64,000 nt of DNA, taken from positions 620,001 through 684,000 of the forward strand of contig JADQCE010000002.1 of assembly GCA_016278265.1 (NCBI GenBank), written 5' to 3'. Shown piece after piece: positions 26,821 through 36,095 of the stretch. The stretch is from Halothiobacillus sp. (GTDB lineage Bacteria > Pseudomonadota > Gammaproteobacteria > Halothiobacillales > Halothiobacillaceae). The translations under genes were made by a program, and so were the position numbers. Under the pieces are notes generated by a model that saw only the letters and a list, made by a program, of their open reading frames with translations, made no database searches and was not told where the DNA came from. How positions within the stretch are numbered: the stretch's first letter is position 1; every line of letters begins with the position of its first letter.

Positions 26821-27872
26821 GAGCACACTCCCTTTGGTGCCTGACCCATCGCGGGGGTCAGCGGATTGTTTAGGTGGTGGATGAGCGCGATGATTGACAG
26901 CAGCAGCAATGCTGCCAACGCGTTGTGGGCGTCGGCCGTCGCCAGGGGCAGGCCAAACAGGACATTGGCGACGCCGAGGGATATCTGCAGCCCCAGCAGG
27001 ATGCCGATGGCCAGGGTCACTCGCGGCGCCAATGGGCTTGCCTTGATCGTCAATGCCAGCAGGGCGATGAACACGACCAGCGCCCCCAGTCGATGAAGCC
27101 ACTGGATAGCGATCAGGCCGGGGCCATGCAGGTCGTTCACTTCGTGCAGCCCGAAGACGGAGCCGTAATCGGCATCCGGCCACCACTGGCCGTTGCAGGT
27201 GGGGAAGCCGCTGCAGGCCAGCCCGGCGTAATTGGTCGAGGTCCAGCCGCCCAGGAAAATCTGGCCGATCAGCAGCACCAGGCCGATTGCGGCGAACCAG
27301 CGCATGCCGGGGCTTACCGTCGATGATGGCAACCGTGTTGCCCCGGCCTCACGCAGACATCGGTGGCGGTTGTCGAGCCATATCCACCAGAGCATGGACA
27401 GCACGGCCAAGCCGCCCAACAGGTGGGCGGTTACCACCAGCGGCTTGAGCAGCATGGTCACGGTCCACATGCCCAGCAGGGCCTGGAACACGACCAGCGC
27501 GGCGAGGGTGGACAAGAGGGCCCGATGGCGCTTGTACCACCAGCCGATTGCCACCAACATCACGATCAGCAGGCCGAGGGTTCCGGCGGCATAGCGGTGC
27601 ACCATTTCGTTGAGGGCCTTGCCGGCCTCCAATGGCTGGTCGGGGTAGAGGGTGTTGATCTGGCTTTCGTTGGCTTCGGCCGAGCTGACCGTCAGATGGC
27701 CGTAGCAGCCCGGCCAGTCCGGGCAGCCCAGGCCGGCATCGGTCAGGCGCACGTAGGCGCCGAGCACGACCACCACCAGGGCCAGTACCGTGGCCAGGTA
27801 GATCAGGCGACGGTAGACGCGGCCGGAACCCGCGCTTTTTACACGTTGCTTTGCCGAGTTGAGATGCACCAC
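26817..27872 (-). CDS. ctaA: Heme A synthase
   Basis: CtaA oxidises the C8 methyl of heme O to a formyl group. The 351-residue protein has two four-helix halves; the first has GAYVRLTDAGLGCPDWPGCYG and a heme histidine in EMVHRYAAGTLG, the second has GWTSTNYAGLACSGFPTCNG and QWLHRLGALVV. The paired cysteine loops (GCPDWPGC and ACSGFPTC) are typical of proteobacterial type CtaA. It overlaps ctaB by four bases and starts 1 base after the preceding small gene. Confidence 0.95.
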   Translation of the reverse strand: MVHLNSAKQRVKSAGSGRVYRRLIYLATVLALVVVVLGAYVRLTDAGLGCPDWPGCYGHLTVSSAEANESQINTLYPDQPLEAGKALNEMVHRYAAGTLGLLIVMLVAIGWWYKRHRALLSTLAALVVFQALLGMWTVTMLLKPLVVTAHLLGGLAVLSMLWWIWLDNRHRCLREAGATRLPSSTVSPGMRWFAAIGLVLLIGQIFLGGWTSTNYAGLACSGFPTCNGQWWPDADYGSVFGLHEVNDLHGPGLIAIQWLHRLGALVVFIALLALTIKASPLAPRVTLAIGILLGLQISLGVANVLFGLPLATADAHNALAALLLLSIIALIHHLNNPLTPAMGQAPKGVCS

Positions 27873-27873
27873 G

Positions 27874-28434
27874 TTAACCCTCTCCGGCCAGTCGCAACAG
27901 GCGTTCCAGGTCGTCCAGCAATCCTTGCGGGTTGAAGCCCGGGTCGTAGCGCATCACCAGGAAACCCTGGCGATCGACGATGTAGACGGATCCCTCTGCC
28001 AGCGGCCATTGCTCGCTTTCGAGCACCTGGAGCCCCTTGTCGAAATCCGCCGATTGGCCCGTGCCCGCCGGCTCGATCAGGACGCGTTGGACCGCGAGCA
28101 TCGCCTCGTCCTGCGCCAGGCGGACCCGGCGGAGGGTATCCATGAGCGAGCGGCAGTCCGCGTCGCAACCAACCTGATTGTCTCCGGCGGGCACGTGGTG
28201 AAGCAGGGTCCATTTGCCTTCGAAGGCGCTGATGTCGACCGGCTCGCCGGCGAGTGTTTCCAGCCCCGCCACCGGCACTTTCTCGGCGGGGGTGAGCAAC
28301 GTCCCGTGCTCGAGCCCGCCTTGTTTCTCAAATGGCTGAAGGGTGTACATGGCCCATGATGCGGCCAGCGGCAGGATGAAGATCGCCGCCAGGCTCAGCA
28401 GGATGAGTCGCTGCCGACCATTTCCACTCGTCAT
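27874..28434 (-). CDS. Membrane-anchored SCO/thioredoxin-like protein of the oxidase operon
   Basis: The 186-residue protein has one N-terminal membrane helix (LILLSLAAIFILPLAASWAMY) and a periplasmic domain with C-x3-C (GCDADC) at the position of the SCO copper ligands, followed by EAMLAVQRVLI. Genes like this sit between surf1 and ctaA in pseudomonads and are thought to assist oxidase assembly; the biochemical role is not established to my knowledge. ATG at 28434 overlaps the surf1 stop (ATGA); an ATG at 28446 is an alternative. Confidence 0.8.
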   Translation of the reverse strand: MTSGNGRQRLILLSLAAIFILPLAASWAMYTLQPFEKQGGLEHGTLLTPAEKVPVAGLETLAGEPVDISAFEGKWTLLHHVPAGDNQVGCDADCRSLMDTLRRVRLAQDEAMLAVQRVLIEPAGTGQSADFDKGLQVLESEQWPLAEGSVYIVDRQGFLVMRYDPGFNPQGLLDDLERLLRLAGEG

Positions 28435-29303
28435 TGCTGCTTCCATTCCTCGTTTCTCCTTTGACGGCCACGATGCAGGCCGTGCCACAGGTAAACAATC
28501 ACCAGGATCAGCGCGAACCCGAACCACTGCGCGGCATAGCCGTGGTGTCGCGACGGGCCGAATTCATGCATGACCTCGACCTTGTGGGCCGCGACCTCTG
28601 ACCCGTCGGGGTAGAGCACGACCGGCCGCAGGCGGTAGTCCAACTCGTTTTCGAGTCTCCCGGGTACCGCGGTCTGGACCACCTTGGGCCAGCCGGCGGC
28701 GAAGGTCTCCCGGTCGGACAGTTCGAACGGTGGCGGTTCGGGCGTCATGGCCAGGCCGATGACCTGCACCGTGCCCGCTGGCACCTCGACGTTCGGCAGT
28801 TGCGCGCGGCTCGCGCCTTGCGCCACCCAGCCGAGGTTGACCAGCACGGCCTGGTCTTCGTCGATGCGCAACGGGGCCAGCACCTCGTAGCCCGGGCGTC
28901 GGTCCCGTACCCGGTTGTCCAGCAGGAACACGTGCTCGCCGTACCGGCCGCTGGCCCGGGCGTGCAAGGGCACATCGGTCGGCCCGAGCGATGCGACCGG
29001 TACCGGAGAGGCCTGTGCCGCTGCCGACTCGGCGTCGAACAGTTGCTGCTTCTCCGCGGCGCGCTGGAGCTGCCAGGACCCCAGTCCAATGAAGACCGGC
29101 AGCAGGACTAGCGTGGCGAGGGTTTGCACCAGGGCGGGACGGAATCGGCGTCCTCCCGGCCCGAACCCCGTCGTCGACGGAGTCCTGCCGTGGATGTCAG
29201 CCGATCGGTTGTCCTGGACCATGGCCATGGTTGCCTCTTGCCTTGCGACGTTGCCGCGAGTGTCCCTGGCTTTTGAGGTGATTCCGTTCACCGCATCCGC
29301 CAC
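28431..29303 (-). CDS. SURF1-family cytochrome oxidase assembly protein
   Basis: Surf1 helps heme A insertion into subunit I. The protein has an N-terminal membrane helix ending in LGSWQLQRAAEKQQLF, the signature YEVLAPLRIDEDQAVLVNLGW, and a C-terminal helix after HHGYAAQWFGFALILVIVYL. The GTG at 29303 has GGAGGAG 10 bases upstream and lies just after ctaD; an ATG at 29228 (MAMVQDN) with AGAGGC upstream is an alternative that removes 25 non-conserved residues. Confidence 0.9.
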   Translation of the reverse strand: MADAVNGITSKARDTRGNVARQEATMAMVQDNRSADIHGRTPSTTGFGPGGRRFRPALVQTLATLVLLPVFIGLGSWQLQRAAEKQQLFDAESAAAQASPVPVASLGPTDVPLHARASGRYGEHVFLLDNRVRDRRPGYEVLAPLRIDEDQAVLVNLGWVAQGASRAQLPNVEVPAGTVQVIGLAMTPEPPPFELSDRETFAAGWPKVVQTAVPGRLENELDYRLRPVVLYPDGSEVAAHKVEVMHEFGPSRHHGYAAQWFGFALILVIVYLWHGLHRGRQRRNEEWKQQ

Positions 29304-29323
29304 CGAATCGTTTCTCCTCCGCG

Positions 29324-30955
29324 TCAGTGATAGCCGTGCGGACCTTCCTCATGGACCGCCTTGTCAGACGGCGGCTCGGTGAAGGTGTGGTACGGCGGCG
29401 GGGAAGGCAGGGTCCACTCCAGGCCTTTTGCGCCATCCCAGGGACGGTCGCCCGCCTTCTTGCCGCCACGGATCGTCTGGATGATCAGCCAGATGAACAG
29501 CAGTTGGGAGAAGCCGAAGACGAACGCCCCCACGGTCGAGACCATGTTGAAGTCCATGAACTGCAGCGGGTAGTCGGGAATCCGGCGTGGCATGCCGGCC
29601 AGCCCGGCGAAGTGCATCGGGAAGAAGGTGACGTTGACCGAGATCGCCGACAGCCAGAAGTGCCACTGACTGAGCGTCTCGTTGTACATGTGACCCGTCC
29701 ACTTGGGCAGCCAGTAGTAGACGCCGGCGATGATCGCGAACAGCGAGCCGGTCACTACGACGTAGTGCAGGTGCGCCACCACGAAGTAGGTGTCGTGATA
29801 CTGGTAGTCAGCCGGCACGTCGGCCAGCATGAGCCCGGAAAAGCCGCCGATGGTGAACAGGAAGATGAAGGCGAGCGCCCACAGCATCGGCGCCTCGAAT
29901 GTCATCGACCCGCGCCACATGGTGGCGACCCAGTTGAAGATCTTTATCCCCGTGGGAATCGCGATCAGCATCGTGGTGTACATGAACAGCACCTGCGCCT
30001 CGACCGGCAGGCCCACCGTGAACATGTGGTGCGCCCAGACGATCGCCGACAGGAAGGTGATCGCGATCACGGCCCAGATCATCGACGTGCGGCCGAACAG
30101 CGGCTTGCGGCTGAACGCCGGCACGATCTCCGAGACGATGCCGAAGGCAGGCAGGATCATGATGTAGACCTCGGGGTGACCGAAGAACCAGAAGATGTGC
30201 TGGAACAGGACCGGGTCGCCGCCGGCGGTGGCATCGAAGAAGGCGGTGCCCAGGTGCCGATCGGTCAGGAGCATGGTGACCGCGATGGCCAGGACCGGCA
30301 TGGCCAACAGCAAAAGAAAGCCGGTGATCAGCCAGGTCCAGGTGAACAGCGGCATGTCCCAGAGCTTCATCGACTTGGTGCGCATCTTCAGGATCGTGAG
30401 GATGATGTTCAGTGCACCCATGATCGAGGAGATGCCCATGATGTGGATCGCCATGATCACCCAGTCGATCGATGGCGGGGCGTAGGTCGACGAGAGAGGC
30501 GCGTACAGGGTCCAGCCACCGCCGGGCGCGCCCTGCGGCATGAAGAAGCCCACCCACAGCATGAGTGCCGCCGGCGGCAGCATCCAGAACGCCCAATTGT
30601 TGACCCGTGGCCAGTACATGTCGTCCGCGCCGACCTGCAACGGCACCATCCAGTTGGCCAGGCCCGTCAGCCCCGGCATGATTGCCAGGAAGATCATGGT
30701 CAGGCCATGCATGGTGGTCAGTGAGTTGAAGAACTGGGGCTGTGTCAGTTGCAGGCCGGGCTGGAAGAGCTCGGCCCGGATGACCAGCGCCATGACACCG
30801 CCGACAAGCAGCGCCACCAGGGCGAGCACCATGTACATGGTGCCGACGTCCTTGTGGTTGACGGTCAGCAGCCAGCGTAGCGGGCCTTTCCTCGGCCCGT
30901 GGTGGCTGTGATCGTGTTCGATCTGATCGACTACAGAATCCGCTGTTTGACTCAT
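29324..30955 (-). CDS. ctaD: Cytochrome c oxidase subunit I
   Basis: The 543-residue protein is the catalytic heme-copper subunit. Visible landmarks are the heme a ligand region TMHGLTMIFLAIMPGLTGLA, the D-channel glutamate motif FWFFGHPEVYIMILPAFG, the CuB histidines WAHHMFTVG, the K-channel region ATMWRGSM, and the paired histidines HDTYFVVAHLHYVVV. About 12 helices are present. It follows ctaC in the usual order; the next gene, 20 bases on, is surf1, not subunit III or cox11 as in most proteobacterial loci. Confidence 0.97.
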   Translation of the reverse strand: MSQTADSVVDQIEHDHSHHGPRKGPLRWLLTVNHKDVGTMYMVLALVALLVGGVMALVIRAELFQPGLQLTQPQFFNSLTTMHGLTMIFLAIMPGLTGLANWMVPLQVGADDMYWPRVNNWAFWMLPPAALMLWVGFFMPQGAPGGGWTLYAPLSSTYAPPSIDWVIMAIHIMGISSIMGALNIILTILKMRTKSMKLWDMPLFTWTWLITGFLLLLAMPVLAIAVTMLLTDRHLGTAFFDATAGGDPVLFQHIFWFFGHPEVYIMILPAFGIVSEIVPAFSRKPLFGRTSMIWAVIAITFLSAIVWAHHMFTVGLPVEAQVLFMYTTMLIAIPTGIKIFNWVATMWRGSMTFEAPMLWALAFIFLFTIGGFSGLMLADVPADYQYHDTYFVVAHLHYVVVTGSLFAIIAGVYYWLPKWTGHMYNETLSQWHFWLSAISVNVTFFPMHFAGLAGMPRRIPDYPLQFMDFNMVSTVGAFVFGFSQLLFIWLIIQTIRGGKKAGDRPWDGAKGLEWTLPSPPPYHTFTEPPSDKAVHEEGPHGYH

Positions 30956-32091
30956 CGTGCCGCCTCCACTGCTTGCGGGGTGACCAGGTCACCGGTGTCA
31001 TTGCTCCAGGCATTGCGTTCATACGTGATCACGGCCGCGAGCTCCCGATTACTCAGCTTGTCGCCGTAGGCCTGCATGACCGGGTTCTTCTCACTGCCGT
31101 GAATCACGATCTTCAGGTGGCCTTCCACCGGGCCGGTGGTGATCTTGCCGCCTTCCAGTGCGGGGAAGGCGCCCTCGATGCCTTTGCCGTTTATCTGGTG
31201 GCAGGAGGCACAGGCCGATTCGTAGACATTCTTGCCCTGCTTCATGGCCACCTCGAAGTTGTAGGGAGCGGAAGCCTGCTCGGCTTCCTTGGCCGCGGCC
31301 TGTTGCTGCTGGGCCACCCACTTGTCGTAGGCCTCGGGCGTGACCGCCTCCACGACGACAGGCATGTAGGCGTGCCCCGAACCGCAGAGCTCGGCGCACT
31401 GGCCTCGGTAGGTGCCGGGTTTGTCGATACGAATGTCGGCGTTGTTGAACTGCCCGGGAACCGCGTCCCGCTTGAAGCCCAGCTCCGGTACCCACCAGGC
31501 GTGGATCACGTCGTCACTGGTGATGCGCAGGCGAACATCCTTGCCTGCCGGCACGACGAGGGGATTGTCGACATCCAGCAGGTAGTTGGGGGTGTCGGCC
31601 GGGTTTTCCTTGGCGTTCAGCTGGCTCGCGTCGCGGCTGTCCGAGGCCAGGTTGCTGACGAAGGAAATTTTCTCGTCGGGATAGACGTATTCCCATTTCC
31701 ACTGGGAGCCATGAACATCGACCACGACGTCCGGATCGGGCGCTTCCGCGTTGGTCTTGAGGAGGACTGCCGTCGCGGGAACCGCCACCCCGACGAGGAT
31801 CAGGACCGGGATGACGGTCCAGATGATCTCGACGGTGGTGTTCTCCGAGAACTTGGCCGGCTTCGCGCCACGAGACCGGCGGTGCCGAATGAGCGACCAG
31901 GTCATGACGCCGAATACGCCAACGCCGATCGCCACGCAGATCCAGAACAGCAGCATGTGCATGTCGAAGGCGTCGCGGCTGATCTCGGTGACCCCGCGAG
32001 TCATGTTGAAGCCGCTCGATTCCTCCTGCGCAGCGGCCCCGGCCGCTGTAGACAGGGTGAACAAGGCCGTTAGCAGTCTTTTCCACATCAT
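30952..32091 (-). CDS. ctaC: Cytochrome c oxidase subunit II with fused cytochrome c domain (caa3 type)
   Basis: The 379-residue protein has a signal peptide (ending AAAQE), two membrane helices, a cupredoxin domain with the CuA ligands (HAWWVPELGF; QCAELCGSGHAYMPV) and a C-terminal cytochrome c domain with CASCH at 294-298 and a distal methionine candidate in NPVMQAYGDKLS. This makes it a caa3-type subunit that can take electrons directly. AAGGAGG lies 6 bases before the first of two ATGs. It overlaps ctaD by four bases (ATGA) and leads the whole minus-strand operon. Confidence 0.96.
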   Translation of the reverse strand: MMWKRLLTALFTLSTAAGAAAQEESSGFNMTRGVTEISRDAFDMHMLLFWICVAIGVGVFGVMTWSLIRHRRSRGAKPAKFSENTTVEIIWTVIPVLILVGVAVPATAVLLKTNAEAPDPDVVVDVHGSQWKWEYVYPDEKISFVSNLASDSRDASQLNAKENPADTPNYLLDVDNPLVVPAGKDVRLRITSDDVIHAWWVPELGFKRDAVPGQFNNADIRIDKPGTYRGQCAELCGSGHAYMPVVVEAVTPEAYDKWVAQQQQAAAKEAEQASAPYNFEVAMKQGKNVYESACASCHQINGKGIEGAFPALEGGKITTGPVEGHLKIVIHGSEKNPVMQAYGDKLSNRELAAVITYERNAWSNDTGDLVTPQAVEAAR

Positions 32092-33157
32092 TGTGGCCCT
32101 CCTTGGCTTTAAAGCTCTCGGAATAGGGGTGGACGGAATCGGGAACCGTTGCTGGTTAATTAGAAATTCATTAAATACTTGACTGTATGGTTTTCTCGAA
32201 AGGCGTTGGTTACATCAATAGCACAGTTATTGGTCGTGAGTACAACATACGTTCCTCTGTCACAAGATCATCGAAAAGTTTTTAGTGATTCACAAGCCCG
32301 GAATGGGCGTGAGGCGATGGTCATGGCAGACCGGTGAGAGTGCGCTGCCGGGGTGGCGCGTCGGTCCTGATCCGGGCCGGCCCGTACCATGCTGGCGCCA
32401 TCCGGCGGGCCGGGAATGGTTGTGAATCCGATGCGCTTCTTCCCGGTTGGAATGCGTGGCGGTGATGGGGTGTGACTAAAGACCGGGCGTTAAATGTGGT
32501 TATTTCCCGAGAAGCCGCATGATTCATGCGGTCATTTCTACTGGAGATTTCCCCGCTGTCATTGTGGGTATTTCCCCGAGTCCCGCATGGGTGTGGCGGT
32601 TGTCCGTTGGGAGAGTGGACCTGGTTTCGCCTAGCATGGCGAATCGATGTGTCGATTATGCCGAGTACTATCCGAGACGGATTATGTTCCCGCTGACCGA
32701 GGTGGTTTTCCGAATGCTGCGGACCGTCCTGTGCCATTGCAGCCGGCGAGTCAAGGGTTCGTCAGTTGCCTGTTTGGCGCTTGCTCCTTGAGATGGGCCG
32801 GCGGTTCAGGTTCGGGGGCGTGTTGGGCACTGGCGTGTGGACGACCTGGGGGAGCGCAATGCGGGCGGCCGGCGGGCGCTGGAGAACCCCCTGCCCGTGA
32901 CGGAGGGCGGCTTGCGTGAGCACGGAGGCACGGAGGTGAGTCAACCGGGCCGCTGATATGGGAGAACAGCGCCCTGAGGGGTCAGAACCGTTTCTTCGCG
33001 CCTCGGCGGCCGAAACAAACGGCGGTGGCCCTTGTGCCTAACTTTGGCTATATCCAGTAGCTGCGCCCTGGGTGAGAGGTCATGTCCTGGGGTATCGAGG
33101 AGCTTGATTCCGAGGAATCCTCGTCGGCAGAAGACACGCCTAAGGAGAAAACCGTCG
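32092..33157. other. Gene-free region between the divergent oxidase operon and a diheme cytochrome gene
   Basis: I find no convincing gene in this kilobase. The first 200 bases (32140-32300) are A+T-rich and should hold the ctaC promoter. A perfect palindrome CCGCATGATTCATGCGG lies at 32515-32531, close to three ATTTCCC(C)G motifs (32501, 32547 and 32569 areas), and a GGGGTCAGAACCGTTTC motif at 32978-32994. Short open frames here have no recognisable homology or ribosome sites. Confidence 0.6.
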
Positions 33158-34804
33158 ATGAACGTATCCGGCTCGCTGCTCGCTCTCTTTCTCGCGGTTC
33201 CCGCCGCGGTCGCACAGGAGGCCGGTCAGGCCTTGCAGGGCTTATCGCTCGAAGGGGTTCACAACCAGGAAGCGGTGGTTCCGTCGCAGTGCTACACGCG
33301 CACCGAGGGCCGCTTCAATCCTTGTTACACCTGCCACCAGAGCTATCAGGGCACGGATCGGCCGAATTTCATGGAGGATGCCCGGCTGCAAGGCGAGTAC
33401 GACTTTACGGATTTCGCCATGACCAACCACTGGACGAACCTGTTCCGGGACCGCGCCGACAAGGCCAAGTCGATCAGCGACGAGGAGATTTCGGCCTACA
33501 TCGCGGAGGACAACTACTCCGCCTTGGCCGGGCGGCTGGAGTCCCTGGGCTGGGAAGGCTTCATTCCCGATCTGGATGGCTTGCAGCTGGCCGACGAGGC
33601 GTTCGACGAGCACGGTTTTGCGCGGGACGGCAGCGGGTGGGTGGCGTTCAACTACAAGCCGCTGCCGAGTACCTTCTGGCCGACCAACGGCTCGACCGAC
33701 GACGTCATGCTGCGGTTGCCGGAGAAATTCCGGCGGGCCAGTTGCCAGGGCGAGGACGGCTATTCCGTCGATGCCTACCGCGCCAACCTGGCCATCCTGG
33801 AGGCGGCGATCAAGGATCTCGCCGAGATCGAGAGCCTGCCGGTCGACGAGAACGCCGTCTGCGCGGATCTCGACGGGGACGGTGAGCGGACCGTGATCAG
33901 CCGGCTCTCGCGACCGACGCACTACGTGGGTGATGCCAAGGACGTGCCAGTGGCGGCGATGATCTACCCCGAAGGCACCCAGTTCCTGCACACGGTGCGC
34001 TACGTGGGCGTTTCCGAGGACGGGGAGATCACGCACACGCCGCGCATGAAGGAGCTGCGCTACATGAAGAAGCTTGCCTTCCATGACCGTGACGAGCTGC
34101 GCGAGATCTACGAGCAAGAGACCGGCGGCGAGGAAGGTGCCGAAGCGGTCGAGGACGCTCCCGCTGAGGAAAAGCCCGACGAGGAACGACTCGATTCGTT
34201 CAGCGACACCGGCCACGGCCTGACGAACAACTTCGGCTGGCTCGTGCTCGGCTTTATCGAGGACAAGCAGGGGGATCTCCGCCCGCAGACCAAGGAGGAG
34301 CAGTTGTTCTGCATGGGCTGTCATAGCACGATCGGCGCCACCATCGACCAGACCTTCGCCTTCCCCCGCAAGGTCACCGGCGCCGAAGGCTGGGGCTATC
34401 TCGATCTCAAGGGGATGGCCGACGCCCCCAACGTGGGCGAGATCGACGGTGAGATTCTGACCTACTTCGAGCGTGTGGGTGGCGGCAGCGAGTTCCGCCA
34501 CAATCCCGAGATGCAGGCCAAATGGTTCACGGAGGAGGGTGACGTGGACCGTGCCAAGGTCCAGGCGGCGGACGTCTACACCCTGATAACGCCATCCCCT
34601 GAGCGCGCACTGAGGTTGAACAAGGCCTACCGCGTGATCGTCGACGAGCAGAGCTACATCCATGGGCGCGATGCGACCATGCTGCCGGTGGAGAATGTCT
34701 TCGAGGAAATAGACGCCGATGAGTCTCCGTTACCGGACGAGCTGCATTATGACTGGGACATCCGGCTGGACTGGTCGAAGACGTCGGGTGTTGCCCAGAA
34801 GTGA
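33158..34804 (+). CDS. Large periplasmic diheme cytochrome c of unknown function
   Basis: From ATG (AAGGAGA 10 bases upstream) the protein is 548 residues with a signal peptide (LLALFLAVPAAVAQE). Two c-type heme sites are visible: CYTCH at 56-60 and CMGCH at 385-389. The region between contains Trp/Tyr-rich stretches (NYKPLPSTFWPTNGSTDD; CADLDGDGERTV, a possible calcium loop) and an acidic Glu-rich insert near 330-345. I do not recognise a named family; it is not a SoxAX, peroxidase or c4 cytochrome. Its position opposite the caa3 oxidase operon suggests an electron-transfer role, which is inference. Confidence 0.82.
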   Translation: MNVSGSLLALFLAVPAAVAQEAGQALQGLSLEGVHNQEAVVPSQCYTRTEGRFNPCYTCHQSYQGTDRPNFMEDARLQGEYDFTDFAMTNHWTNLFRDRADKAKSISDEEISAYIAEDNYSALAGRLESLGWEGFIPDLDGLQLADEAFDEHGFARDGSGWVAFNYKPLPSTFWPTNGSTDDVMLRLPEKFRRASCQGEDGYSVDAYRANLAILEAAIKDLAEIESLPVDENAVCADLDGDGERTVISRLSRPTHYVGDAKDVPVAAMIYPEGTQFLHTVRYVGVSEDGEITHTPRMKELRYMKKLAFHDRDELREIYEQETGGEEGAEAVEDAPAEEKPDEERLDSFSDTGHGLTNNFGWLVLGFIEDKQGDLRPQTKEEQLFCMGCHSTIGATIDQTFAFPRKVTGAEGWGYLDLKGMADAPNVGEIDGEILTYFERVGGGSEFRHNPEMQAKWFTEEGDVDRAKVQAADVYTLITPSPERALRLNKAYRVIVDEQSYIHGRDATMLPVENVFEEIDADESPLPDELHYDWDIRLDWSKTSGVAQK

Positions 34805-34921
34805 ACCCCGGCAGAGGTTCCTTAATGGAAAAGGATCAGAACCCTTTGACTTTCCATCTGATTCCGCGGTCGCGGCGGCGGTCTCACGTCACGCGTTCGT
34901 CCATATGTTTGGCTGAGCACC

Positions 34922-35467
34922 ATGGATAACTCCATTACCATTCGTTCCGAAAGCCCCGGGGATGTCGACGCCATTACCGTGGTGACCGAGGCCGCCTTCG
35001 CGACGCTCGAGGTCAGCGGTCACACCGAGCAGTACATCATTGAGGCCCTGCGTGCCGCCGGGGCGCTGAGCGTGTCGCTGGTCGCCGAGCGCGATGGCCG
35101 GGTGGTCGGTCACCTCGCCTGCTCGCCGGTGGCCATGTCCGACGGCACGCCCGGCTGGTACGGATTGGGGCCGGTTTCGGTGTTGCCCGAGTACCAGCGC
35201 CAGGGCATCGGCAAGGCCCTGATCCGCGCGGGGCTGGCCCGGCTCAAAGACCTCAACGCCCGCGGCTGTTGCCTCGTCGGCCACCCGGAATACTACCGCC
35301 AGTTTGGTTTCGAAAACCCGTCCGATCTCGCCATCGATGGCGTCCCGCCCGAAGTCTTTTTCGTGCTGTCGTTCGACGGCCCCATTCCGCGCGGCACCGT
35401 CACCTTCCATGAGGCATTCACGGCGCAAGGCCCCGTGCGTCGTTCTCCCGATGCCGAGGAAGGCTGA
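34922..35467 (+). CDS. GNAT-family N-acetyltransferase
   Basis: The 181-residue protein has the acetyl-CoA binding stretch YGLGPVSVLPEYQRQGIGKA followed by CCLVGHPEYYRQFGFENPSD, typical of YhbS-like acetyltransferases. It is the intact paralogue of the broken gene at 21226-21754, with which it shares most of its first 100 residues. The substrate is unknown. An AAAGGATCAGAACCCTTT motif lies upstream at 34829-34846. Confidence 0.88.
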   Translation: MDNSITIRSESPGDVDAITVVTEAAFATLEVSGHTEQYIIEALRAAGALSVSLVAERDGRVVGHLACSPVAMSDGTPGWYGLGPVSVLPEYQRQGIGKALIRAGLARLKDLNARGCCLVGHPEYYRQFGFENPSDLAIDGVPPEVFFVLSFDGPIPRGTVTFHEAFTAQGPVRRSPDAEEG

Positions 35468-36095
35468 CGCACGGTTTCGACGGACATCACTGCTCCTCAC
35501 GTCAAAACGACGGGCCTTGTTGTTGCCGCAGGATCGCCGCCTGCGCGCGTCAATGGGCGGTCGATGGGGCAGAAGGCCTTGATCTAGCTGTGGGGTCGAA
35601 GTGGCTGCCGGCCGCCTCGCGGTGGATGGGCCATCGGCCTTGAAGAGGATGGCTTGCCCATAAGGGATTGATAGAGGGGGTTGGCCTACGTAACCGGCTG
35701 ATATCAGCGAGGCGGTCTGCCAATGTAGCGGGCTGTTTTCTTGTTAGACGGCCGTTTTCGGGCTAGGAATCAGGCATGTAATAGGCCGGTAAGACGCCGG
35801 GGTCTCGCGTATTCCAGGAGACGCCGGCGTTTGCCTTGCCTGCCGCGCCCCCGCTCGACGATTAATGCTTCCCGGATGACTTCCACGACGGCGTGGGTAT
35901 CCATTGCCGGTCCTTCCGACCAGCGTGGAACCCTCTGCCTCCGATTCCGCTTCAGTGTTTCGTCCACCCCTTTGACGGCGGTCCGTGGTTGGCCGGTTGA
36001 AATCGTAGCGTTCCAGCCCCTCGTGGACGGCCTGCGGGTCTCTGCCGCGAGGCGGCGGCCATTGAATCAGACCACGGTGTGGTAACTTGGAGCCG
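35468..36095. other. Gene-free region upstream of the CheB-CheR signalling gene
   Basis: No intact gene is visible. The only recognisable content is a 65-bp relic of an HD-GYP coding sequence at 35564-35628 (separate entry). A long minus-strand open frame at 35744-36286 has no family resemblance and overlaps the start of the next gene. Confidence 0.6.
35564..35628 (-). pseudogene. Relic of an HD-GYP gene 3' region
   Basis: Read on the minus strand this stretch contains the codons for AGSHFDP and, after small changes, an AFCPIDR-like tail. TGGGGTCGAAGTGGCTGCCG is shared exactly with the intact HD-GYP gene (42869-42888), and the flanks (GAAGGCCT; CGCCTCGCGG versus CGTCGTCGCGG) also align. Frame and stop context are degenerate, so it is a decayed duplicate fragment. 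Confidence 0.5.

Noticed and set aside
29327-30724. 465-residue plus-strand open frame
   Set aside because: Antisense to ctaD, which is unambiguous; the His/Asp/Arg/Gln-rich translation is a shadow.
33242-34663. 473-residue minus-strand open frame
   Set aside because: Antisense to the diheme cytochrome gene, whose heme motifs and signal peptide are convincing.
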